A stretch of DNA of 64,000 nt from assembly GCA_036675345.1 (NCBI GenBank), contig JAKFFE010000036.1, forward strand, positions 62,001 through 126,000. The letters are read 5' to 3'. This DNA comes from JALYOC01 sp036675345 (GTDB lineage: Bacteria > Myxococcota > Myxococcia > Myxococcales > Myxococcaceae). Below are positions 52,076 through 59,907 of the stretch, piece by piece. The notes beneath the pieces were generated by a model that was not told the DNA's origin, ran no database searches, and was given only the letters and a program-made list of their open reading frames with translations. Position 1 is the stretch's first letter. Every line of letters begins with the position of its first letter. The translations under genes were made by a program, and so were the position numbers.

Positions 52076-53034
52076 GCGAGTTCGGACGCATCGCCCGCTT
52101 CGCCTCGGTGTTCGGGGTGGCCGCGGCGCCCCGCGGTCCGGGGGATGACTGCGCGGTGCTGGCCGGCTCCCGCACCGACCTGTGCGTCACCACCGATGCG
52201 CTGGTGGAGGGGGTGCACTTCACCCTGGAGCACTTCTCCTTCCGGGACATCGGGCACAAGGCCCTGGCGGTGAACCTCTCGGATCTGGCGGCGATGGGGG
52301 CCACCCCGAAGTGGTTCGTGTGCGCCATTGCCCACCCCGCCGGGTTCCCGGTGGCCCAACTGCAGCAGCTGGCCCGGGGGATGGCCGCGCTGGCCCGGAC
52401 CTCGGGGATCGAGCTGGTGGGAGGGAACTTCACCCGCGCCTCCGAGCTGTCGATCACAGTCACCGCCGCCGGGGAGGTCCCCTCCGGACGGGCGCTGACC
52501 CGCGGTGGGGCCCGGGCCGGAGATCGGCTGTTCGTCACCGGCACCCTGGGGGAGGCGCGGCTGGGGCTGCGTCGACTGCGGGAAGGGGCGACTGGGGGGG
52601 CGGCTGTTCGTCGCCAGCGGCGCCCGGTACCCCGGCTGGAGGCGGGGAGGATTGCGCTGCGCTATGCCCGGGCGGGGATCGATCTCTCGGATGGGCTGGC
52701 CCAGGACCTGGGACACCTGTGCCGGGCCTCCGGGGTGGGAGCCCGGCTGGAGTTGGCCCGGCTCCCGGTGGGGGCGGAGCTGAGGCGGGCCTTTCCCGAT
52801 CCGGTGCAGCGGTGGCAGTTCGCCCTGGCCGGGGGCGAGGACTACGAGCTGCTGCTGGCGGTGCCTCCCCGGCGGGCCGAGGCCTTTCGCACAGCGTGCA
52901 AGCGGGCCCGGATTGGGGTGACCCCGGTCGGAGAGGTGGTTTCCGGAGGGCAAATCATGGTCCTCTCTCCGGGGGGAGCGGCGCTCTCCCTCCCGCCGGG
53001 GTACGACCACTTCCCCAGCGATCGAGCAGGCTAG
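52072..53034 (+). CDS. thiL: Thiamine-monophosphate kinase
   Basis: A 320-residue ThiL of the AIR synthase-like fold. Motifs: SEFGRIARF at the N-terminus, GPGDDCAVL, TTDALVEGVHFT, KALAVNLSDLAAMGATP, GGNFTRA, GIDLSDGLAQDLGHL, and AGGEDYELLLAV. It phosphorylates thiamine monophosphate to the diphosphate cofactor. The family N-terminus requires starting at a CTG (52072) that forms CTGA with the kinase stop. The next standard start, GTG 52108, would delete the conserved SEF..I helix. Housekeeping gene inside a signalling operon. Confidence 0.92.
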   Translation: MSEFGRIARFASVFGVAAAPRGPGDDCAVLAGSRTDLCVTTDALVEGVHFTLEHFSFRDIGHKALAVNLSDLAAMGATPKWFVCAIAHPAGFPVAQLQQLARGMAALARTSGIELVGGNFTRASELSITVTAAGEVPSGRALTRGGARAGDRLFVTGTLGEARLGLRRLREGATGGAAVRRQRRPVPRLEAGRIALRYARAGIDLSDGLAQDLGHLCRASGVGARLELARLPVGAELRRAFPDPVQRWQFALAGGEDYELLLAVPPRRAEAFRTACKRARIGVTPVGEVVSGGQIMVLSPGGAALSLPPGYDHFPSDRAG

Positions 53035-53041
53035 AGCGCAT

Positions 53042-54460
53042 TTGACCCACCCCGGGTTCGGAGAAATGATTCCGGCCGCTTCACCTTCCGAGATCCCTAC
53101 GACCGTGCGCCGGCCCCTTCGCGACGACCTTCCCTCTCCGCTCAGCAGCTCCCGCCGCGATCTCCACCGCGTGGTGCGGAGCGCCGAGGAGCGGAACCTG
53201 GGCCGGGACATCTCGCTGCACTTCAAGATCCTGATCGGCTACGTGGTGCTGGGCGTCGCCCTCTCCCTGGCGCTGATCCTCACCGAGGACACCGGGCTCT
53301 CCTGGCAGATGCGGGCGGCGATCGCCGCGGGGGTCACCCTGGTGCTGGCGGTGTCGATGCCGTCGTTGATCGCCCGGGTCACCCGGGTGCGGGTGCTCTC
53401 CCGGTCCGCGCTGGAGATCTCCCGCGGGGACCTCTCCAAGCCGGTGCAGACCCAGGCCAGCCTGGGTAAGGACGAGATCGACGAGCTGTCCACCGCGATC
53501 TCCAACATGCAGGAGAACCTGCGCGACCTGGTGGGACACATCCAGCACACCGCCCAGTCGGTGTCCGACTCCGCCACCGAGCTGCAGCGGTCCGCGGAGA
53601 ACGTGAACGCCTCCACCGAGGAGGTCGCCTCCTCGATGGAGAAGATCGCGGTGGGCGCCGAGTCCCAGTCCAACCTGGTGGGCCAGGCCTCCCAGGTGAT
53701 CACCGAGATGGCCGGGTCGATCCAGCGCACCGCCGTCTCCGCCGAGGACGCCGCCCGCGCCTCGGCCGAGACCTCCGGCGCCGCCGAGCAGGGGTCGAAG
53801 GCCGCGCTGCTGGCCGGGGACAAGGTGAAGAAGGTCTTCTCCCGGATCGAGAGCGCCAGCCAGGAGGTGTTCGCCTTCGGGGAGAAGACGCAGGAGATCT
53901 CCAAGATCGTGGATGTGATCACCCAGGTGGCGCAGCAGACCAACCTCCTGGCGCTCAACGCCACCATCGAGGCCGCCCGCGCCGGCGAATACGGCCGCGG
54001 CTTCGCGGTGGTCGCCGACGAGGTCCGCAAGCTGGCCGAGTCCGCCGGCCGCAGCGCTGAGCAGATCTCCCGGCTGGCTCGGGATATCTCCAACCAGTCG
54101 GTGGCGGTGGTCTCGGCGATGAAGGAGGGCATCGAAGAGCTCTCCGAGGGCCGCGAGGACCTGAACACCATCGTCCGCTCGATGGGCGCGATCACCGACA
54201 CCGCCCGCAAGGGCGTGGAGAAGGTGCACCTGATCTCCGAGTCCGCCAAGGAGCAGCTGAAGGGTTCGGACCAGATGGTCACCGCGATCCGCGAGATCAG
54301 CCAGGTGGCCCGCGCCAACGCCGCCTCCACCGAGGCCATCCAGTCGGTGATGAGCGAGCAGACCGGCGCGGTCTCCAACATGACCTCCGCCGCCCAGGAG
54401 CTGATCAACCTCTCCCTGGAACTGCAGAGCGTGGTGAGAAGGTTCCGGCTGAGCGCGTAG
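53042..54460 (+). CDS. Methyl-accepting chemotaxis protein, DifA-like
   Basis: A 472-residue MCP from TTG 53042, or ATG 53066 eight codons later. Two membrane helices (about 62-80 and 90-110) are separated by only about 10 residues, so there is almost no extracytoplasmic domain. A short HAMP-like region and the signalling hairpin with tip QQTNLLALNATIEAARAGEY follow. This layout matches DifA of Myxococcus, which governs exopolysaccharide production. The later CheW, CheY, CheA and CheC genes on the same strand fit a Dif-type pathway. It starts 8 bp after thiL. Confidence 0.88.
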   Translation: MTHPGFGEMIPAASPSEIPTTVRRPLRDDLPSPLSSSRRDLHRVVRSAEERNLGRDISLHFKILIGYVVLGVALSLALILTEDTGLSWQMRAAIAAGVTLVLAVSMPSLIARVTRVRVLSRSALEISRGDLSKPVQTQASLGKDEIDELSTAISNMQENLRDLVGHIQHTAQSVSDSATELQRSAENVNASTEEVASSMEKIAVGAESQSNLVGQASQVITEMAGSIQRTAVSAEDAARASAETSGAAEQGSKAALLAGDKVKKVFSRIESASQEVFAFGEKTQEISKIVDVITQVAQQTNLLALNATIEAARAGEYGRGFAVVADEVRKLAESAGRSAEQISRLARDISNQSVAVVSAMKEGIEELSEGREDLNTIVRSMGAITDTARKGVEKVHLISESAKEQLKGSDQMVTAIREISQVARANAASTEAIQSVMSEQTGAVSNMTSAAQELINLSLELQSVVRRFRLSA

Positions 54461-54470
54461 GCGGCACCAG

Positions 54471-54791
54471 ATGAAGACCTGGTCGGAGTTCTGGCCGTTC
54501 TATCTGAACGAACACCGGAAGCCGGCCACCCGCTGGCTTCACTTCGCGGGCAGCAGTCTGGCGCTGTTCCTGTTCACGCTGGCCATCGTCTCCTCTCGGC
54601 CCGGGTTGGTGCTCGCGGCGATCCTCTCCGGCTACGCCTTCGCCTGGGTCAGCCACTTCGGCATCGAGCGGAACCGCCCCGCCTCCTTCAAGTACCCGCT
54701 CTGGTCGCTGCTGGCCGACTGGAAGATGTGGGCCCTGATGATCACCGGAAGGCTGGGCCCGGAGCTGAAGCGGCTGGGGATCTCTGGGTAG
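54471..54791 (+). CDS. DUF962/Mpo1-like membrane protein
   Basis: A 106-residue protein with the DUF962 pattern: FYLNEHRKPATRWLHFAGSS, two membrane helices (about 27-62), SHFGIERNRPASFKYPLWSL and ADWKMW. Yeast Mpo1 is an iron-dependent dioxygenase in fatty-acid alpha-oxidation with histidines at equivalent positions. It follows the MCP gene by 10 bp and is probably co-transcribed. Confidence 0.9.
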   Translation: MKTWSEFWPFYLNEHRKPATRWLHFAGSSLALFLFTLAIVSSRPGLVLAAILSGYAFAWVSHFGIERNRPASFKYPLWSLLADWKMWALMITGRLGPELKRLGISG

Positions 54792-54799
54792 CCTCACGG

Positions 54800-54940
54800 C
54801 GCGCCCTCCCGCCGACCGCGCCCTCCCGCCGACCGCGCCCTCCCGCCGACCGCGCCCTCCCGCCGACCGCGCCCTCCCGCGCCGCGCCCTCCCGCCGACC
54901 GCGCCCTCCCGCGCCGCGCCCTCCCGCGCCGCGCCCGACC
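54800..54940 (+). repeat. 17-bp/15-bp GC-rich tandem repeat array
   Basis: Four exact copies of the 17-mer CGCGCCCTCCCGCCGAC (54800-54867) are followed by 15-, 17-, 15- and 15-bp variants and a partial copy. There are no spacers, so it is not CRISPR-like. The array is non-coding and follows the DUF962 stop by 9 bp. Confidence 0.9.
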
Positions 54941-54972
54941 GCGACCCGCCACTGCGAGTCGCTCCGGGCGCT

Positions 54973-55064
54973 CAACACAACGGAGTGCCCTCACGGTCAC
55001 TCCGCTGCGAGAAAACGCGCCGGAAATCGCAGCGCAGTGACCTGTGGGGCACTCCGTTGTGTTG
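54973..55064. repeat. 92-nt near-perfect palindrome
   Basis: Arms 54973-55010 and 55027-55064 are 38 nt each and match at 33 positions as an inverted repeat; the outer 18 nt are perfect. The loop is 16 nt. As RNA it would form a long hairpin in the leader of the AbiEi-like gene; as DNA it resembles a MITE-type or REP-type element. No T-run follows on either strand, so it does not look like a standard terminator. Confidence 0.88.
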
Positions 55065-55110
55065 GGGTGTCAGCCCGGTGTGGTCTGGTGTGCGCAACAG
55101 GGGGTATGCG

Positions 55111-56067
55111 ATGGGGGATGAAGCCTGGAACCGGTTGCTGCAGGTGGCGAAGAAGCAGACCGGGCTGATTACCCGCGAGCAGGTGCTCAAGTTGGGCTAC
55201 CCCAAGCACAGTTGGGACTACCAGGTGCGCAGAGGCATGGTTCGCCTGATCCACTCCGGGCTCTATGAGCTTTCCCCTCCGGGGTTCGACGACCCCCGGG
55301 AGCTCCAAGCAGCGCTGCTGTGCACCGGAGAGGGCGCGGTGCTCTCCCACCGGACCGCGGCGCGAAGCCACGGCCTGTGGGGTGTGGACGGGTTCCCGTT
55401 GGAGGTCAGCGTGCCCAACCGGCGGCGGATGTCGGTGCCCGGGGTCACCCTTTGGCGGAATGTCGTCGGTCCCGAGGACCTGTGCCGCTTCCAGGGACTG
55501 CCGATGACGGCGCCGGTGCGCACCGTGCTGGACCTGGTCCCACTGCTGGACGCGGTCACCCTGGCGATCCTCCTCGAGTCCGCGCGGCGACTGGGGAAGG
55601 GTTTCCTGGTCTCGCTCAAGGAACGGGTGAAGACCTTCGCGCTCACCCACGAGAAGCGAGAGCTCCTGACCGCGCTGATCGAAGACTGCGAGCAGCGCCC
55701 CCGAGCATACGGCAGCGTCTTCGAGGTGCAGTTCCGTTACCGCCTGCTGTTCATGGGCCTGCCCCCGCCACAGCCGCAGTTCCCGGTTCGTCGGACCAAC
55801 GGCAAGTTCTACTACCTGGACTTCGCTTGGCCGGAGGTGAAGCTGGCGGTGGAGACCCAGGGGTACGAGACCCGGCAAACCGAGGCCTCCTTCACCGGTG
55901 ACTCCAGCCGCACCACCGAGTTGGTTTCGTTGGGATAGAGGATCCAGCCGGTGACCTACCCGATGTTCAAGGAGGGCTTCCCCAAGGTGATGGGCGACGT
56001 CGCCGCCGCGTACCGAGGTCGATTGGCAGAGCTGAATCGGCAGCGCCCGCTGCTCCTCGGCGCGTGA
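55111..56067 (+). pseudogene. AbiEi-like antitoxin/DUF559 protein with in-frame stop
   Basis: ATG 55111 follows AGGGGG. The N-terminal winged helix (TGLITREQVLKLGYPKHSWD) and the following LSHRTAARSHGLWGVDGFPL region match AbiEi-type antitoxins. The C-terminal part (YLDFAWPEVKLAVETQGYET) is a Vsr/DUF559-like nuclease-fold segment. The frame meets TAG at 55936-55938 after LVSLG, exactly where relatives have the tryptophan of LGWR. Beyond it the same frame continues with family-like RIQPVTYPMFKEG and stops at 56065. One G-to-A change therefore truncates the protein to 275 residues. No cognate toxin gene is adjacent. Confidence 0.75.
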
Positions 56068-56296
56068 GATCGGGGAACCACGGATGAGCTCAGCACCCAA
56101 GGAGATCGGCGGCCGTTTGGGAACGAGGGGTCCGCCTCATCCCCCTCGCCTGTTCCTCGGAACCAGACCCACCATGACCAAGACCACCGCATCTGCGATG
56201 CACGTCGTTCCAACCACCGAGGCGGCGTCGGTCGCTGCCCTCAATCCCAATCCGGTGCAGTCCGCGCGCCGCGTCCTCCTGGAAGGCCATCGTGGA

Positions 56297-56833
56297 GTGG
56301 CTGCCTGCCGACCCCACTTGAGCATCGCGGTCCTGGCCACCTTGCTCGGGTGTACCAACCCGGAGCCGACCCCTCCCGTCGCCAGCACCGAGACCTGCGT
56401 GGTCCAGCAGATCGGAGACGGAGACAGCCTGACCTGTGAGGGAGGGCGACGGGTCCGCCTGCTGCTGATCGATGCTCCGGAGCTGGCGCAACGGGAGCCG
56501 GGACAACAGGCGCAGCGCGCGTTCGTCGGACTGGCGCCGCGAGGAACCCGACTGCGCCTGGAGTTGGACGTGCAGCCCACCGACACCCATGGCCGGACCC
56601 TGGCCTACGCCTACCTTCCGGATGGACGGATGGTGAATGAGGAGCTGGCTCGACTGGGAATGGTGGTGACGCTGACCTACCCGCCCAACGTGCGGCACGT
56701 GGAGCGGATCCAGGCCGCGGTGGAGTCGGCTCGACGATCCCGACACGGCCTGTGGGCGAAGGACGCCTTCCGCTGCCTGCCCCGCGACTTCCGTGGCGGC
56801 CGGTGCGGCGAAGGGGGTGGGCGGCGGAGGTAA
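56297..56833 (+). CDS. Staphylococcal-nuclease-like lipoprotein
   Basis: About 178 residues from GTG 56297; the frame is open back to 56084 but that part has no family features. A lipobox (AVLATLLGC) indicates export. The SNase domain has the calcium-binding and catalytic residues in IGDGDSLTC, VRLLLIDAPELAQ (Arg and Asp) and HGRTLAYAYL (second Arg), then SRHGLWA. It would degrade DNA or RNA at the cell surface. It lies alone between the AbiEi-like relic and the cheW gene. Confidence 0.82.
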   Translation: MAACRPHLSIAVLATLLGCTNPEPTPPVASTETCVVQQIGDGDSLTCEGGRRVRLLLIDAPELAQREPGQQAQRAFVGLAPRGTRLRLELDVQPTDTHGRTLAYAYLPDGRMVNEELARLGMVVTLTYPPNVRHVERIQAAVESARRSRHGLWAKDAFRCLPRDFRGGRCGEGGGRRR

Positions 56834-56866
56834 CCCGCCTGGACGAACCCGAAACGGTTGTCGAGC

Positions 56867-56932
56867 GCCCTGCGCCCTGCGCCCTGCGCCCTGCGCCCTG
56901 CGCGGGGCGATGGGGCGATGGGGCGATGGGGC
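56867..56932 (+). repeat. 7-bp and 8-bp tandem repeats upstream of cheW
   Basis: Five exact copies of GCCCTGC (56867-56901) are followed by three of GGGGCGAT (56904-56927) and a partial one. They sit in the 189-bp gap between the nuclease and the cheW gene and are non-coding. Confidence 0.85.
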
Positions 56933-57022
56933 GGGCCCGAAACGCTTCGCGGCGAGAACCCCAGGCCCCCCGCGTTCGGAACTACCCGCCGTCACCCGGG
57001 CGTGCGAAGTTCTCCCTGACCG

Positions 57023-57442
57023 ATGCGGCACGTCATCTTCCGCGTGGAGAAGGAACGCTACGCCCTGCCGCTGTCGGCGGTCCGTGAGGTGGTGGTCTCT
57101 CCCGAAGTGTGGAGCCGGGTGCCGCGGGCGCCGCCGGCCATCCGTGGGGTGATCAACCTGCGGGGCCGGGTGGTGACGGTGGTGGAGCTGGCGCACCTGA
57201 TTGGACTGACCGGTCCAACCACGCCACCCCAGAAGGTCGTACTCCTGGACCGGGGTCGTCGTGACCTGGGGTTGCTGGTCACCGAAGTGGACGGCATCGA
57301 AGAGATTGAAAAAGTGGGCCCCGCGCCAGGAAAGCAGGCGACAGCGGTTCGGGGTGTTGCAAGATTGAAGGGGTTGGCGGTGACGGTCCTCGACCCTGAA
57401 GGTGTGGACACGGCCGTCGCGGCACTGTTTAACCCGAAGTAG
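57023..57442 (+). CDS. cheW: CheW adaptor, DifC-like
   Basis: A 139-residue single-domain CheW: VIFRVEKERYALPLSAVREV, APPAIRGVINLRGRVVTVVE (the classical RGVINLRG motif), and LGLLVTEVDGIEEI. It couples an MCP to CheA. It is followed by cheY, as in the Dif locus order MCP, CheW, CheY, CheA, CheC. The MCP lies 2.6 kb upstream, beyond the repeat and relic region. Confidence 0.93.
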   Translation: MRHVIFRVEKERYALPLSAVREVVVSPEVWSRVPRAPPAIRGVINLRGRVVTVVELAHLIGLTGPTTPPQKVVLLDRGRRDLGLLVTEVDGIEEIEKVGPAPGKQATAVRGVARLKGLAVTVLDPEGVDTAVAALFNPK

Positions 57443-57514
57443 GTCCGCAGTAGCAGCGCAGCAGGTGCACTGCTAGTGTCCGCGACCCGAAATCTCCCGA
57501 GGGGCGGCTGCACA

Positions 57515-57883
57515 ATGGCAAAGCGGGTCCTGGTCGTCGACGACGCGATCTTCATGCGGAACATGATCAAGGACATCTTCGCGTCTGGCGGCTTTGAGGT
57601 CGTCGGCGAGGCTGCCAACGGCCTGGAAGCGGTCGAGAAGTACAAGGAGCTCAAGCCGGACCTGACGACGATGGACATCGTCATGCCCTTCAAGAGCGGC
57701 ATCGAGGCCACGCGCGAGATCATCAAGGCCGACGCCAACGCGGTGATCATCATGTGCTCCGCGCTGGGTCAGGAGTCCCTGGTGATGGAGGCCATCGAAG
57801 CCGGCGCCTCCGACTTCATCGTCAAGCCGTTCCGCGCCGAAGACGTCCTGGCGGTGGTGAAGAAGGTCCTCGGCGACGGCTAA
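57515..57883 (+). CDS. cheY: CheY response regulator, DifD-like
   Basis: A 122-residue stand-alone receiver domain: acidic pair in VLVVDDAIFMRN, phospho-acceptor Asp in TTMDIVMPFKSG, conserved Ser in MCSALGQES, and Lys in FIVKPFRAED. There is no output domain. In Dif-type systems CheY acts as a phosphate sink. ATG 57515 lies 72 bp after cheW, and the stop overlaps the end of the convergent amidoligase gene by 4 nt. Confidence 0.95.
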   Translation: MAKRVLVVDDAIFMRNMIKDIFASGGFEVVGEAANGLEAVEKYKELKPDLTTMDIVMPFKSGIEATREIIKADANAVIIMCSALGQESLVMEAIEAGASDFIVKPFRAEDVLAVVKKVLGDG

Positions 57884-58896
57884 GCAGTTCCGTCCCCGGC
57901 CGCTTCCGCCACCTTCCGCAGGAAGGCCTCCACCCGCTCCACCGCGTCGAACAGCGCCTGGGGATCCAGGGTGGGCTCGATGCAGCGCACCTCGATGGTG
58001 GGGTGCAGCGGGAACTGCTCCACCGCGCCCAGCACGTTGAGGTCGCGGTGCTTGCTGACCTTGGCCAGCTGCAGCGCGGCGGCGAAGACCTCGAACGACA
58101 GCTCCGCGGGTGCCTCGCGGGCCACCCTCAGCACGTCCTCCGGGGGAGGTCCCAGGTGCCGACTGCGACGGGTGGTCCTCGCCGCCTCCCGCAACCCGGC
58201 CCCCGGTTGATGGGCGCGCAGCAGCAGCGCCGACAGCCGCCGGGTGCTCATCCAGGGATCGCGATCCAGGTGCAGGTGAAGCCCCCCGTCCTGGGGAACG
58301 GTGCAGCCCAACGCGGCGGCCGCCTCCAGGACTGCGGTCAGCACTTCCCGGCGGTGCTCACGGGACAGCGGCCGGGTCACCACCTCACACACCCGCTCCG
58401 AGTCGGAGACGGTCCGCTCGGCGGCCGGGATCACCAGCGAGTGCCCGAAGCGATCCACCAGCCGATCCCGGAACCAGCTTCCCTGGAAGCAGCGCGCCAG
58501 CGGGGCCAGCTTAACCTGCGGATCCTCCGAGGAGGACCAGCAGTGCTGCTCGATCCACTTCGCCAGCCGGACATCGTCGGTGCGCAGCCAGATCCCGAGC
58601 GACGCGGCCACCTGGGGTCGGAGCCCGGCGCGCACGGTGGGATCGTCCACCACCGTCACCAGCGGGTTGCCATCCTCCCCCAGCGCCCGGAAGGCCGGGG
58701 TGAGCAGACAGACGGGGCGGCCGGCGGGATCACGCTCGCCCAGGGAGAAGTACTTGAACCCCGCCTCCACCCGCCGCGGCTCACCGCCGGCGATGCGCAG
58801 GGTCAGCTCTCGCCGGGTGATGCCCGGGGGAGCCAGCAGCTCCAGCTCAAAGCCGGTGAGGCTGGCGGGACCGAATGGCAGGGGAGGGGAGGACAC
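57880..58896 (-). CDS. Putative amidoligase (COOH-NH2 ligase, Amidoligase_2-like)
   Basis: A 338-residue protein carrying the sequence landmarks of the amidoligase family, relatives of glutamine synthetase. They are GFELEL at residues 15-20 (metal-binding Glu17 and Glu19), CEVVTRPL at 170-177, GLHLHLD at 205-211 (paired His), SKHRDLNVL at 281-289, and TIEVRCIEPTLD at 300-311 (TxExR). The family is predicted to use ATP to form amide bonds between carboxylates and amines, often on peptides. It is the last gene of a four-gene operon behind a repeat protein, a metallopeptidase and a 79-residue protein; the gap upstream is 11 bp. Activity and substrate are unproven. Confidence 0.72.
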   Translation of the reverse strand: MSSPPLPFGPASLTGFELELLAPPGITRRELTLRIAGGEPRRVEAGFKYFSLGERDPAGRPVCLLTPAFRALGEDGNPLVTVVDDPTVRAGLRPQVAASLGIWLRTDDVRLAKWIEQHCWSSSEDPQVKLAPLARCFQGSWFRDRLVDRFGHSLVIPAAERTVSDSERVCEVVTRPLSREHRREVLTAVLEAAAALGCTVPQDGGLHLHLDRDPWMSTRRLSALLLRAHQPGAGLREAARTTRRSRHLGPPPEDVLRVAREAPAELSFEVFAAALQLAKVSKHRDLNVLGAVEQFPLHPTIEVRCIEPTLDPQALFDAVERVEAFLRKVAEAAGDGTA

Positions 58897-58907
58897 CGCA
58901 GCGCGAC

Positions 58908-59147
58908 TCAGTCCCGCTGCGCCCGCACCTGGACCGTGGAGAGCAACAACCGCCCTCCCTCGTCGTAGGAGTGGATCACCCGCTGATCTCCGCGCACCGA
59001 GGAGACGATGCGGGTCACCGGGACCTGCGACCCTTCCACGCTGGCGAAGGCCACCGAGGCGGGAACCTGATCCGCGGACTTCACCTGTTCGGTGCCCGCG
59101 TCCTGATCCACGAACACGATCTTCCCCGGATGGGTAGGAACGCTCAT
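58908..59147 (-). CDS. Hypothetical small protein of the amidoligase operon
   Basis: A 79-residue acidic/neutral protein (GKIVFVDQDAGTEQVKSADQ at the start, LLLSTVQVRAQRD at the end), predicted mostly beta. ATG 59147 shares a base with the upstream stop (TGATG); GTG 59150 is an alternative. No signal peptide, cysteine or metal motif. It is tightly spaced between the metallopeptidase and amidoligase genes, so it could be a carrier, an inhibitor or an amidoligase partner; no family recognised. Confidence 0.7.
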   Translation of the reverse strand: MSVPTHPGKIVFVDQDAGTEQVKSADQVPASVAFASVEGSQVPVTRIVSSVRGDQRVIHSYDEGGRLLLSTVQVRAQRD

Positions 59148-59893
59148 CACCCGGCCGCCTTCATCCCGGCGAACACCTGATCCAGCACCGCGAAGCGGGC
59201 GGGAAAGGCCTGGCGGAACCGCTCATGCTCCGGAGTGCCGCGGGTGGCCAGGTACACCGCGCTGGTCTCGGAGACATCCTCGGTGGGGGAGTTGGTGGCG
59301 TAGTTGGAGATGGAGATCCCGTCCTTCTCCGCGGCCGCCTTCCACGGGCTCCAGGCCTTGGCCTCCGGGTCGTTGCCCCACTGCTGGAAGCTCCAGGCGT
59401 GACCTGCTTCGTGGATCAGGGTCTCGGCGATGTCTTCGGTCCCCAGGGGATAGGTCTGGGGATAGATGGTGACCAGCCCCTCCTCGCCACAGGTCATGTA
59501 CGAGGTGAAGTCCGGGGTGTTGTACTCCTGGGCCCAGTAGTCATCGCTCGGATTGCGGGTGGCGCTCAGCTCCACGCGGGTGAGCACCGAGAGGGTCTCC
59601 GGCGGCAGCTGGCTCAGCGCCCGGGCCACCTCGTCGATGGTGTGGTTGGTGCGCTCCCCGTACACCGAGCCGTTCTGGCTGGTGGAGGGAGGATCCATCT
59701 TCGGCATCCGCACCGGGAGGGTGTGGCCCTTGACCGTCACCTGGTAGCTGTCGAACCCGCCCTCGCGGGTGGGCTTGGAGATCCGCACCCCGGACTCGGG
59801 CGGTCCCTGGACCAACGGGTCCTGGACCTCCGGCCGCTGACCTTCCAGCACCGAACCCAGCGCCTGCGCCTGGTCCCGCTTCGACAGGGACAT
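59147..59893 (-). CDS. HExxH zinc metallopeptidase-like protein
   Basis: A 248-residue protein with zinc-binding HEAGH at residues 161-165 (ETLIHEAGHAWSFQQWG) and a probable third ligand in PTEDVSETSAVYLATRG about 45 residues on. This spacing is seen in anthrax-lethal-factor-like and other gluzincin peptidases. No signal peptide. It lies 14 bp after the repeat protein gene and overlaps the next gene by one base. It may process the repeat protein or release the product; that is inference. Confidence 0.78.
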   Translation of the reverse strand: MSLSKRDQAQALGSVLEGQRPEVQDPLVQGPPESGVRISKPTREGGFDSYQVTVKGHTLPVRMPKMDPPSTSQNGSVYGERTNHTIDEVARALSQLPPETLSVLTRVELSATRNPSDDYWAQEYNTPDFTSYMTCGEEGLVTIYPQTYPLGTEDIAETLIHEAGHAWSFQQWGNDPEAKAWSPWKAAAEKDGISISNYATNSPTEDVSETSAVYLATRGTPEHERFRQAFPARFAVLDQVFAGMKAAG

Positions 59894-59907
59894 CCACTCT
59901 GCCCCCT

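Larger units (their letters stand above)
54792..55110. other. Gene-free repeat-rich spacer
   Basis: A 319-bp spacer without a credible gene. It holds a GC-rich tandem array (54800-54940) and a large palindrome (54973-55064). It ends at the ribosome-binding region of the AbiEi-like gene. Open frames across it have no family resemblance and repeat-driven composition. Confidence 0.7.

Noticed and set aside
54800..54940. CRISPR-like array
   Set aside because: The units are directly abutting, vary between 15 and 17 bp, and have no unique spacers; no cas genes are nearby.
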